NCBI GenBank assembly: GCA_934271275.1
Contig: CAKQRD010000007.1
Coordinates: forward strand, 1 to 64,000
Length of the DNA: 64,000 bases
Reading direction: 5' to 3'
DNA from: an uncultured Clostridia bacterium
Lineage (GTDB): Bacteria > Bacillota > Clostridia > Christensenellales > Borkfalkiaceae
The translations under genes were made by a program, and so were the position numbers. Positions within the stretch are counted from its first letter, which is position 1. Every line of letters begins with the position of its first letter. Positions 16,472-24,541 of the stretch are shown piece after piece. Below the pieces are notes generated by a model, which saw only the letters and a list, made by a program, of their open reading frames with translations, was not told the origin of the DNA and did no database searches.

Positions 16472-17388
16472 CAGTATTCCACCCCCTGAAACATTTTACC
16501 AGAAATTTTTCGTAAGGTGAGCGAAACCGCACAGGATATAACCGTTAAAAACATTCCGAGCGCGGACATGTAGTTGAACGCGTTTGAAGAGTTGTTTATG
16601 GAAACCCCGTACACCTGCATGTACATCCAGTTGGAAATAGTCTGCGTACCCGCCTGCCCCTGCGTCAGCAAAAACACTTGTCCGCTCGCGCCGAAAATGC
16701 TCGCTATCGAAAGAATGAACATAAGCGCGAAAGTCGGCCAAACCATGGGGATTATAATTCTGAACGCTTCCTGTATCCAGTTTACGCCGTCTATCCTTGC
16801 GGATTCGATAACGCCGTCGGGGATTCTCGCAAAAGTGCCGCCCCATATAATAAGGTTACCGGGGAACGTCAGCCATACCATATTTATCAGAACCGCCGTA
16901 TTAGCGAATCTTTCGTCCGCAAAAACGTCCGGAACGTAGGTAAGATTATACGTTTTTTTAAGGAAAAGTCCCACGTTGTAGCTTCCTATAAGATCCTTAA
17001 AGACCGCACACATTACTACCGCCGAAATGATGCTCGGAAGATAGAAAAGTACTCTGTACGCGTTGTAAAGAAATATTTTCTTGTACAGAAAGAACGAAAC
17101 GAATATCCCTATAAAAAACATTATCATATTAACGCCGAACGTCTTGAACGTGTTCAGAAAGGCTTCGCCCATTTCCGCGTCCGGCGGAAACAGCCGCTCG
17201 AACACGGTTTTCATATTGTTGAGCGTAAAACGAATCGTTCCGTCGGCGGCGTTAAACTGAAACGCCATCGCAAACGAATTAAGGTTGACGTAAACGTAAA
17301 ATATCAAAAATGTGAGCGTAGGCAAAGCGGTAAAGGAAATTATAAATCCCGCTCTTTTCAGTTTGTCCGCCGTTTTAACGTTTTTCAT
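16471..17388 (-). CDS. Carbohydrate ABC transporter permease, MalF/LacF type
   Basis: 305 aa with six predicted helices and an EAA-like loop around IESARIDGVNWIQEAFRIII. It is the partner of the permease at 15596-16471. Its ATG overlaps the stop of the GC-anchored surface protein upstream as ATGA, a 4-base overlap, which ties production of that surface protein to the importer. Confidence 0.95.
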   Translation of the reverse strand: MKNVKTADKLKRAGFIISFTALPTLTFLIFYVYVNLNSFAMAFQFNAADGTIRFTLNNMKTVFERLFPPDAEMGEAFLNTFKTFGVNMIMFFIGIFVSFFLYKKIFLYNAYRVLFYLPSIISAVVMCAVFKDLIGSYNVGLFLKKTYNLTYVPDVFADERFANTAVLINMVWLTFPGNLIIWGGTFARIPDGVIESARIDGVNWIQEAFRIIIPMVWPTFALMFILSIASIFGASGQVFLLTQGQAGTQTISNWMYMQVYGVSINNSSNAFNYMSALGMFLTVISCAVSLTLRKISGKMFQGVEY

Positions 17389-18830
17389 ATCTCTTTTTTA
17401 ACCTTCTTTCCGAAGACTTTGATCAAAACTGCCAACGCCCCCGCCGCAAGCACGACTATACCCGCGTTGCCCGCAGAAAAACTTCCGCCGCAACCGCCCG
17501 CGGGATCTTTGTGTTCCCCGTCAGGCTTAAAATCGGCGTAAAGCGTCAAAGATTCGCAAACGACGTTCCCGAATTCGTAGCTTTCGTTTTTACCCGTTTT
17601 CCAACCGACGAACGTATAACCCTCTTTTGCGGGGGTTAAATCGGGCGCGGTAAGAACGTAGTCGCCGGAATCTATTTTCACCGTCTTTTCCGTTTTGCCG
17701 TCAACCACGAAACTTACGGTGTAGCTCAAAAGTTTTTTATAAATTTTTCCGGATACTCTTAAATTCCCGTAAACTATTCTTCCGTTCACAAGATTTTCTC
17801 CGTCCGTAATCGCCAGAACGCCCACGTCGTAAGCTTTAACCGACAACTCGGTTTTAACCGTTCCCGCGATTTTATAATTTTCTTCGCCTAAAAAATACGT
17901 CGTCTTATCCTGCTCGTTATAATACGTACCGAAAAAGCGGTCGTCTTCTATTTCTTTGTATTCCTCTATTTTTATATCCTGTTCGGGCATAACGAAAGAA
18001 TAAACGCCGTTGCCCTCTGCGGTTATGGCGATATCGAGCGCGTTTCCTTCCGTATCCGTGACGGAGGGATTAGCCTTTTCGCTCTCGTCAAAGCGTTTGA
18101 AAGTAACCTTTTTACCGGCAAACCCGTAAAAAGTCGTTTCAAACCTCTTGTTTTCGTGAACGGAAGCTCTCGGGCTTAATTCCATGCCGAGGTCGAAGCC
18201 TTCCGCGTCGGTAATCGCAAAATCCGTTAAAGTAACGTCTATTTCTTTTTTGGTATTAGTAACGTCCCAGCAAATTTTAGTCGCGCCCTTCTCGTCCGCC
18301 GTCTTTCCTTCCGCCGAGCCGACGAATTTGTTCATTCCGGCGGATTGATCCTGCCCGTCTATCGTAACGCCGAAAGCGTGGGAGGAAGTATCGTACTTTA
18401 TATCCGTATACGCGCCCTCCCTATAAACGGTAACGTTGCCGATGCCGGGATTACCCGTACCGAAAACGTACCACATCGTCGATTTCGTGTCTGCATAAGC
18501 GTAGGCGACGTCTTCCGACTTTCCCCTTACGAGTCCGTAAAAATCCTCGCCGTCGAGTTCCGTAGAAACGGAAACCGTTTTGAATTTAAGCCGTATATCG
18601 CCGTCGGTATCGCGCGTGTTGAAAAGGTACGATTCGCTGTGGCGGTAACTCACTTCTTCCGACACGGCTTCGTCCATTTTAAGACTGTACACTCCGTGAT
18701 CGATAAGGAATTTCGTTTCTTCGGCTTTTACCGTGCCGAATCCGTCGGTCGCCGCGAATCCGAACGCGGAAGCCGTCGCCGTCAATGCGACGGCGACAGT
18801 CGTTATTGCGATTTTTAATTTCTTGAACAT
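17385..18830 (-). CDS. Secreted repeat protein with GC-type C-terminal anchor
   Basis: 481 aa. A signal peptide ends near residue 36. The middle is beta-rich and unrecognised. Residues about 355-440 form a Listeria-Bacteroides type beta-grasp repeat (SYTVSFVVDGKTEKTV, then GYTFVGWKTG). The tail is GGCGGS, a hydrophobic helix and KKVKKEI. It lies between the larger surface proteins and the permease genes and is coupled to the permease by an ATGA overlap. Probable surface binding or spacer protein. Confidence 0.75.
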   Translation of the reverse strand: MFKKLKIAITTVAVALTATASAFGFAATDGFGTVKAEETKFLIDHGVYSLKMDEAVSEEVSYRHSESYLFNTRDTDGDIRLKFKTVSVSTELDGEDFYGLVRGKSEDVAYAYADTKSTMWYVFGTGNPGIGNVTVYREGAYTDIKYDTSSHAFGVTIDGQDQSAGMNKFVGSAEGKTADEKGATKICWDVTNTKKEIDVTLTDFAITDAEGFDLGMELSPRASVHENKRFETTFYGFAGKKVTFKRFDESEKANPSVTDTEGNALDIAITAEGNGVYSFVMPEQDIKIEEYKEIEDDRFFGTYYNEQDKTTYFLGEENYKIAGTVKTELSVKAYDVGVLAITDGENLVNGRIVYGNLRVSGKIYKKLLSYTVSFVVDGKTEKTVKIDSGDYVLTAPDLTPAKEGYTFVGWKTGKNESYEFGNVVCESLTLYADFKPDGEHKDPAGGCGGSFSAGNAGIVVLAAGALAVLIKVFGKKVKKEI

Positions 18831-18881
18831 TTATAACCGCTCCTGTTTGGTTTTGTCTTTTCGATAAACTCTTACGGCAGT

Positions 18882-21443
18882 TTATCCGCGTTTTCTTTTA
18901 AGTTTTATAACGAGCGCGAAAGCCGCCGCAACGATGAGAATAATCGCGGGTGCGCCGATAACTTCGCTCTTGCAACCGCCTTTTTCGGGTTTGGGATTTT
19001 CGGGCTTGTCGGGAGCATCGGGTTCGCCGATTTTTTCGTAAACCGCGTTCACCACCTGATTTTCGCCGTAATTAAGCTCGTAGTTTTCCCACTTACCTGT
19101 ATATCCCTCTTTTTCGGGAACTGCGGGCGCGGTCACGCCGTCTTTGTTTTCCGCGGTATACTCGATCTCTTTCACCGTATTGCCTTCCGCTTTGAAAGTT
19201 ACTTTATAAACGATTGCCGTATAAACCGCGTTTACCTCTTTATCCGCCGCGAAATCAAGCTCGAACTTCTCCCATTCGCCCTTATAATGTTCTTTTTCGG
19301 GAACTGCGGGCGCGGTTACGTCGTCTTTGTTTTCTACGGTATATTCAAGCTCTTTAACGAGTTTGCCTTCCGCTTTGAAAGTCGCTTTATAAACGATTGC
19401 CGTATAAACCGCGTTTACAACCTGCGTATCGTTGAACGCGGGAGTAAACTCTTCCCAAGCGCCGTTTTCGTAACGTTCTTTTTCGGGTACTGCGGGCGCG
19501 GCTATCTTGTCTGCCGTTTCCGCCGAATAATTAACCGTCCCCACGACTTTGCCATCCGCCTTAAAGGTTATCTTGTACTGCGCGGGGGTGTAAACCGCGT
19601 TGATCACCTGACCGTAGCCGAATTCCAACTCGAAATCTTCCCATACGCCCTGATAGCGTTCTTTTTCGGGTACTGCGGGAATTTCTACCTTATCGACGTT
19701 TTCTACGTTATATTCGATTTTCGCAACGACCTTGCCGTCCGCCATAAAGATAGCGGAATAGTTGGTCGGCACGTAAACGGCGTTTACGATTTTTCCTTCC
19801 TCTAATTCGACGGTAAAGGCTTCCCATTCGCCGTCGTAATGCTCTTTATAAGGTACTTTCGGTGCGGAAACGCTGTCTATGGTAGATTTCGTAAAGCTTA
19901 CCGCAATATCTTCCGCGCCTTCCGCCCTGAAAATTATCGAATATTCTTTCTCGGTCGTGCCGCCTTTCATTTCGGAGAAAACGAGATGTCCGTCTTTGTT
20001 ATCGTCAAGGATAGTCATCTTAAAGCCTTCTACAAACCCGTTTTCGTCTGCCAGAAGTTCTGCGTTTATTTTCACGCCGAGGTTTTTAACCTCTTCTTCC
20101 ACGCTGCCCGAAACCATTTGTACTATCTCTGTTTTAGTGCCGTCGAGCTTTTCTATCTGCACTCTCTTAGTGCCGCCCGCGCTCCATATAAGCGCGTCGA
20201 AATCTATCGTCTTATAAACGGAAACGTCTACGGGGAGTTTGAACACGGTGGTAAGAGTTCCGTTCTCTAAATTTCTGCCGTTAAATAAAAGTCCGTTTTT
20301 ATCCCAAATCTCTATACCCGCCCAGTTGTTTTTCTGATAATAACCTGCCGTAGAGGAGCTTTTCTGAAGGTCTATTCCTATGACTTCGGGAAAACCCTTA
20401 ACAGCCTTTATATCGGAGAACAAGAAGTTCGTCGCGCCGTTCGGCGAGGAAATTATAAAGCCTTCTATTTTGCCTGCGGAATTTGCAAGCCCCGCCGCAA
20501 AAAATTGCTGTTCAAGCTCGCTGTCCGTATTCCAGTTAAAATACACGTTTTTATCTGCTATTTTCGTTCCGTCGAGATTTTTTATCGTACAACCTACCGT
20601 TGCGGCATCGTCCCAACCGAGCATTTTAAGACTGAAATAATCGACTTCGCTTGCCGAAAGCGGAGTAGGGAATTTAATCGTTACGTCGAAAGCTGCCGTA
20701 CGGCTTTTCAGTTCGACGCGGTTTCTTAAAGCTTCCGTCTGCCAACCCGGCGCGGTCGGAGCCCAAGCGTCCTGCTGAACGACTATACCCGTCGTCTCGC
20801 CCTGACTGCCGCTGCTTGCAGAATAATCTATTACTATTCTCGCTTCGTTTGTAAACGTAACGTCGCTTACCATAAACCAGCCGCTTATACCGTCTACGGT
20901 CGGGTTTTTGATTATAAGCCCGCTTACCATACCGTTCTCGTCTTTAAGTAACGAAGTGGGTATGCTGACAATGTTTTCTTCTATCGGAAAACCGCTCGAT
21001 ATATAGGTTTTATCAACCATAACCGTATAATTCGCGGGAACATTTTGCGCGGTGTAAATTTCCGTGGCAACGTAGTTATGCAAAGTTTTAGGATCGCTTC
21101 CCCAAATATGCGTTCTGAACGTTACGAAAGAGTATTCGCTTGCAGAAACGCCTTCAAAACCCACGTAGAATTTAGAATCCAAAGTACTAAAAGTTTTGGA
21201 AAATTTGCTCATTTTAAGAGTATCTACCCAAGCTTGCACCGCGGGCGTATCTAACGCGGGGGTTTTGTCTGTCATATCGTCCTTCGTAAAGGTATAAGCC
21301 TCGGTTATCTCGCGGGTTAAAGTCGCGGGCTTATCTTCGTTTGCCGCCGCAACGCCGGAAGCACCAGAAAACGCGGTCGCGGCGAACGCCCCGATCGATA
21401 AGCAACAAACTGCCGCCAAACACAATGTCAAAAGTTTTTTCAT
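18882..21443 (-). CDS. Large surface protein: CBM-like module, five InlB-type repeats, GC anchor
   Basis: 853 aa from the ATG at 21443. An ATG two codons earlier touches the GGAGG ribosome site, which sits 6 nt before the chosen ATG. After the signal peptide, residues about 40-350 are closely paralogous to the start of the protein at 2650-5202. Residues about 500-800 hold five tandem units of about 59 aa with pattern YKxTFKAEGKxVxExEYT, APAVPEKExYxGxWE and VNAVY, like the internalin-B/Flg_new beta-grasp repeats. A Pro/Asp-rich linker leads to KGGCKSE, a hydrophobic helix and KLKRKRG. It looks like an adhesin or glycan-binding stalk protein. The double-hairpin element lies directly upstream of its ribosome site. 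Confidence 0.82.
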   Translation of the reverse strand: MKKLLTLCLAAVCCLSIGAFAATAFSGASGVAAANEDKPATLTREITEAYTFTKDDMTDKTPALDTPAVQAWVDTLKMSKFSKTFSTLDSKFYVGFEGVSASEYSFVTFRTHIWGSDPKTLHNYVATEIYTAQNVPANYTVMVDKTYISSGFPIEENIVSIPTSLLKDENGMVSGLIIKNPTVDGISGWFMVSDVTFTNEARIVIDYSASSGSQGETTGIVVQQDAWAPTAPGWQTEALRNRVELKSRTAAFDVTIKFPTPLSASEVDYFSLKMLGWDDAATVGCTIKNLDGTKIADKNVYFNWNTDSELEQQFFAAGLANSAGKIEGFIISSPNGATNFLFSDIKAVKGFPEVIGIDLQKSSSTAGYYQKNNWAGIEIWDKNGLLFNGRNLENGTLTTVFKLPVDVSVYKTIDFDALIWSAGGTKRVQIEKLDGTKTEIVQMVSGSVEEEVKNLGVKINAELLADENGFVEGFKMTILDDNKDGHLVFSEMKGGTTEKEYSIIFRAEGAEDIAVSFTKSTIDSVSAPKVPYKEHYDGEWEAFTVELEEGKIVNAVYVPTNYSAIFMADGKVVAKIEYNVENVDKVEIPAVPEKERYQGVWEDFELEFGYGQVINAVYTPAQYKITFKADGKVVGTVNYSAETADKIAAPAVPEKERYENGAWEEFTPAFNDTQVVNAVYTAIVYKATFKAEGKLVKELEYTVENKDDVTAPAVPEKEHYKGEWEKFELDFAADKEVNAVYTAIVYKVTFKAEGNTVKEIEYTAENKDGVTAPAVPEKEGYTGKWENYELNYGENQVVNAVYEKIGEPDAPDKPENPKPEKGGCKSEVIGAPAIILIVAAAFALVIKLKRKRG

Positions 21444-21477
21444 AATCATCCTCCCTTTTAGGTTTTTTAAATTTTCA

Positions 21478-21547
21478 AGGCAAATAAGCGTGTTTGCCCG
21501 ATTTTAGTCTAAAATCGGGCAAGGCGTACGCCTTGCAATTTTTTTTA
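21478..21547 (-). repeat. Dispersed double-hairpin leader element, copy 2
   Basis: Same core as 5361-5430, inverted repeat TTGCCCGATTTT / AAAATCGGGCAA overlapping palindrome GCAAGGCGTACGCCTTGC, in the same orientation. This copy sits within the operon, between the stop at 21564 and the start at 21443, rather than next to a promoter. It could end, process or stabilise the transcript. Confidence 0.8.
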
Positions 21548-21563
21548 AATCTGCTCGGTACTT

Positions 21564-22982
21564 TTACCGTTCGTCGGATTTCTTCTTTGCGAAAATCGCC
21601 AGAACCGCCGCCGCGCACAAAACCGCCGCGGGGAAAACCGTTCCCGAAAGACTTCCGCGGCAACCGCTCTGCGGATTATCGGGCGTATCCGGTTTATCGG
21701 GTAAGTCGGGATTGTCGGGTTTATCGGGTAAGTCGGGCTTGTCGGGCGTATCGGGTGTTTTTTCGGTATAAACCGCAGTCACCCGTATGTTTTTAAAGTT
21801 CAGTTCATAGGCTTCCCACTCGCCCGTGTATCCCTCTTTTTCGGGAACTTCGGGTTCGGTCACGCCGACGTTTTCTACGGTATAGTATTGTTCGGAAACT
21901 ATTTTCTTATCCGCCACGAACACCACGAGATATTTAATCGGGGTATATTCCGCTTCTACTACCTGCGTATCGTTCATTTCGGGAGTGAAAGGCTTCCATT
22001 TCCCCTGATAATGCTCTTTTTTCGGTACTGCGGGCAGCGTAAGATATTCTGCGGTATCTTCGTTATATTCCGTTTCGCCTACGACTTTTCCTTCCGCTTT
22101 GAACGTTATTTTGTACTTTGAAGAAACTATCTCTTCGGTTACTATATAGGTTATCTTCGCCGTAGAAACGTTGTCGCTGTCGTCGGTTGCGGTTATCGTG
22201 CAAACGTGCGTGCCTGCGGTAAGCCTGCCGCGCTCGTCAAACGCGCCCGCCGTCCAGACGACGGTAACTTTACATTCGCCCGAATCGTCCGTAACGGTAA
22301 ACGCGTCGTCCGCGGGATACGCGCCCACGGGTACTTCGAACTCGGAAACCGCAACCGTTATTACGGGAGCTTCGTTATCGGTTTTCGGTGCGAGCGATTT
22401 TACGAAATTTCCGTCTACGTCGTGATCTCCGAAACGGAACTTCATATCGCTGTTCGCGTCCTTTGCAAACTCCTTACTCACGGTTTTGCCGGAATACGTA
22501 AGCGAGAACACCACGGTGGAGGCGTCGTTCGGTTTAAGCTCCGCTTTAACCGTGATTTCGGTATACTCCTTAAAAGCTTTGTCGGGGATTGTGGTAAAAC
22601 CTTTTTTCGCTCTGCCCCAGCTTTTATCTTCCGACTGCATATTGCACGTTCTTACGTCTATATCGCCCGCGCTGTGGTAAAAATACAAGCCGTAGCTGCC
22701 TATTCCGAACGCGGTTCTCGAAAAATGTCCGTATTCGTTTTCTTCCGACCTTTCTTTATACGCGAATTTAACGGAATCGCCGTAATCCAGCTTCTTTTCG
22801 CCCGTTACTTTCACGCCGTGCTTCATCTCGAATTGTTTATGCGCGCCCACTTTGGAAACCGCTTCGGAAACGTCGTAACAGGTATTTCCCGCGGCAAAAG
22901 CGGCGGTCGGCGCAACGACCGCGCACGCGGCAAGCACGGACAAAATCAAAGCGCATATAAAACTCTTTTTAAACGATTTCAT
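21564..22982 (-). CDS. Surface protein: HYR-like Ig domain, beta-grasp repeats, GC anchor
   Basis: 472 aa. A signal peptide ends near residue 31 (AAFAAG). A beta-sandwich (about 35-200) is followed by an HYR/Ig-like domain (EAPVITVAVSEFEVPVGAY to ITATDDSDN), then two beta-grasp repeats like those of the 853-aa protein. The linker has repeated PDKPD/PDTPD units, followed by QSGCRGS, a hydrophobic helix and AKKKSDER. It starts a few bases after the phosphatase gene's stop, whose end provides the GGGG-rich ribosome site. Confidence 0.78.
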   Translation of the reverse strand: MKSFKKSFICALILSVLAACAVVAPTAAFAAGNTCYDVSEAVSKVGAHKQFEMKHGVKVTGEKKLDYGDSVKFAYKERSEENEYGHFSRTAFGIGSYGLYFYHSAGDIDVRTCNMQSEDKSWGRAKKGFTTIPDKAFKEYTEITVKAELKPNDASTVVFSLTYSGKTVSKEFAKDANSDMKFRFGDHDVDGNFVKSLAPKTDNEAPVITVAVSEFEVPVGAYPADDAFTVTDDSGECKVTVVWTAGAFDERGRLTAGTHVCTITATDDSDNVSTAKITYIVTEEIVSSKYKITFKAEGKVVGETEYNEDTAEYLTLPAVPKKEHYQGKWKPFTPEMNDTQVVEAEYTPIKYLVVFVADKKIVSEQYYTVENVGVTEPEVPEKEGYTGEWEAYELNFKNIRVTAVYTEKTPDTPDKPDLPDKPDNPDLPDKPDTPDNPQSGCRGSLSGTVFPAAVLCAAAVLAIFAKKKSDER

Positions 22983-22987
22983 ATCCC

Positions 22988-24112
22988 TTACCCCAACAAT
23001 ATCTCTCTCACGGAATCTATTTCGCTCTGCGAAACGCCTATCGACAAAAGATAATTCGCCGTTTTTTGCTTAAAGTCTTCTCCGTTTTGTCCTTCTATGA
23101 ATTTAAGCAGTCTGCTTATCGCGCTTATCTGAATACCCGAATTGTTGCACGCTATTTCCGAAAACCACGAAAGTTCGTACTCGCGCATTACGTCCTCTTT
23201 CGCCACTCCGCAAACCGCCAAAAGCACGGCGGCAAGCGTTCCCGTTCTGTCACGCCCCAAAGAACAATGGAACAGCATGGGATAGTTTTCGGGATCGGCG
23301 CAAACCTTAATTTCGTTCGCAAACGCTTCGACGTACTCCTTTTCGCCGTTTATTCCGCAGCTTTTGCCGGTATGTTCGTCTATTTCGTCAGCGTACCAGG
23401 GCGCGGAATAATTGATTCTTTTAACCCCTTCTCCGAGCGGAGAAACGGCAGAGGAATATCCGCGGAGGTCGAGATCGGTTTTTATGCCGAGGCGTTGCAC
23501 CTGAATTTTCCCCTTTTCGGTAACGTCTTCAAGTTGGGCGGAACGATAAAGTATTCCGTACTTAACCGTTTTGCCGTCGGTCGTGACCGAGCCGCCGAGG
23601 TCGCGCACGTTCATAACGCCGTCTATTTTTACGGAACGGACGTACGCCTGAAACCTGAACGTATATACTTTGGAAAAAACCTGTTCTCCCGATTCTTTAA
23701 CAACCTTGACCTTCCAGTAGTAATCGGAGTTGGGAATAAGGTATCCGAGCGCAAGTTCGGGCTTGACCGTCGTATACTTTTCCGCCGACGAAAAATCTGC
23801 GGAAGTATCTACGTAAACGACGTAGTATTTACCGCTTTCGCACGACCATTTGAGATTTACTTCCTTCATCGGAAGATTCTCCCCGCGCCCGTAATATTTA
23901 TTGCTGTAATTCGGTTCGTAATTGATGAAAAAATCGGCAACGAACTCGTTATCCGCGTCTATAACCTGTTTCTGCGCGGGCGAAATAACGGTTATCACGT
24001 CCCCCGCGTTTTCTTTCGCGGCGACTCTTAACCCGCCGGCAACGGCGCCCGTTCCGAGCGTCACCGCAAAAGCAAGCGCGCCCGCTATAAATTTTCTCGT
24101 AATCTTATTCAT
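22988..24112 (-). CDS. Secreted PtpB/LipA-type phosphatase
   Basis: 374 aa with a signal peptide (about 1-32). An FN3-like domain (about 35-150) precedes a Y_phosphatase3 domain that starts at GVMNVRDLGG, contains DLDLRGY and carries the P-loop HCSLGRDRTG, catalytic Cys near 283. The family includes M. tuberculosis PtpB and Listeria LipA, secreted enzymes acting on phosphoproteins and phosphoinositides. It is the first gene of the 11-gene regulon A operon. Its substrate here may be a phosphorylated sugar or lipid; that is inference. Confidence 0.88.
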   Translation of the reverse strand: MNKITRKFIAGALAFAVTLGTGAVAGGLRVAAKENAGDVITVISPAQKQVIDADNEFVADFFINYEPNYSNKYYGRGENLPMKEVNLKWSCESGKYYVVYVDTSADFSSAEKYTTVKPELALGYLIPNSDYYWKVKVVKESGEQVFSKVYTFRFQAYVRSVKIDGVMNVRDLGGSVTTDGKTVKYGILYRSAQLEDVTEKGKIQVQRLGIKTDLDLRGYSSAVSPLGEGVKRINYSAPWYADEIDEHTGKSCGINGEKEYVEAFANEIKVCADPENYPMLFHCSLGRDRTGTLAAVLLAVCGVAKEDVMREYELSWFSEIACNNSGIQISAISRLLKFIEGQNGEDFKQKTANYLLSIGVSQSEIDSVREILLG

Positions 24113-24215
24113 TTACCTTACCTTATACCTCACCTTACGCATTTTTTACGGCGTCTTCGGCGCTCGAAACCCGTGCAGAACGCCGACTTTCCGCTTATAG
24201 CTTTTTTCATTAAAA

Positions 24216-24244
24216 ATTATAACATTATTTTAGTATGCGATAAA
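24216..24244 (-). promoter_or_regulatory. Regulon A promoter 2 (phosphatase/ABC operon)
   Basis: -35 TTTATC (24239-24244) and -10 TATAAT (24216-24221) have a 17-bp spacer. They lie at the same distance from the shared operator as in promoter 1. Confidence 0.75.
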
Positions 24245-24259
24245 TACCCGTAGTTATCT

Positions 24260-24302
24260 ATTTTTTGCTCTGTATTTGTTTTTTTGTTTACTATGTGCCG
24301 TT
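24260..24302. promoter_or_regulatory. Regulon A operator, copy 2
   Basis: Nearly identical to 5509-5550 over about 40 bp, while flanking DNA differs. Conservation only here, at a fixed distance from the -35, argues for a protein-binding site. Confidence 0.75.
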
Positions 24303-24323
24303 CGCTTTTCTTACGGAAAATCG

Positions 24324-24363
24324 CAAAAAAGCGCGTCTTTTCCTTGCTTGGGAAACGACGCGC
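24324..24363 (-). terminator. Intrinsic terminator without an obvious gene
   Basis: On the minus strand the stem GCGCGTC / GACGCGC has an inner TTTCC / GGAAA pairing and is followed by TTTTTT. The nearest upstream minus-strand gene already has its own terminator at 24465-24500, so this may be a backup or end a small RNA. Confidence 0.75.
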
Positions 24364-24464
24364 CGAATAATTGTACGCATATATAATTTTCGCCGTTTTT
24401 ATTGTTTTTCGGGTACGTACCCTCGTAACGACAAAGAATTAAGCTTATTATAATTTTTAAATCA

Positions 24465-24500
24465 GACCGAAAAACAAGCCGCCCTGCCGGACGGCTTGTC
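24465..24500 (-). terminator. Terminator of the nine-gene regulon B operon
   Basis: Minus-strand stem ACAAGCCG / CGGCTTGT followed by TTTTT, just after the GH78-like gene. An outer CAGACCG / CGGTCTG pairing encloses it. Confidence 0.85.
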
Positions 24501-24541
24501 GTATAATCTTTTCCGGTCTGTTTGAGACTTACCTTTTTTCG

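Larger units (their letters stand above)
24113..24541. other. Intergenic region with promoter, operator and two terminators
   Basis: This 429-bp stretch holds the regulon A promoter and operator (24216-24302), a minus-strand terminator (24324-24363), the 12-bp palindrome GGGTACGTACCC (24411-24422) and the terminator of the GH78 gene (24465-24500). The 24364-24464 part has no convincing gene but could encode a short minus-strand RNA ending at the 24324 terminator. Confidence 0.6.

Noticed and set aside
18863..18887. GATAAACT/AGTTTATC inverted repeat near the end of the 853-aa protein gene
   Set aside because: It overlaps the coding end, has no T run, and chance occurrence in AT-rich DNA cannot be excluded.
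24130..24210. 26-codon, Arg/Lys-rich minus-strand frame starting 5 nt after the -10 of regulon A promoter 2
   Set aside because: It could be a leaderless leader peptide, but it has no ribosome site, no homologue at the other regulon A promoter and too little length to judge.
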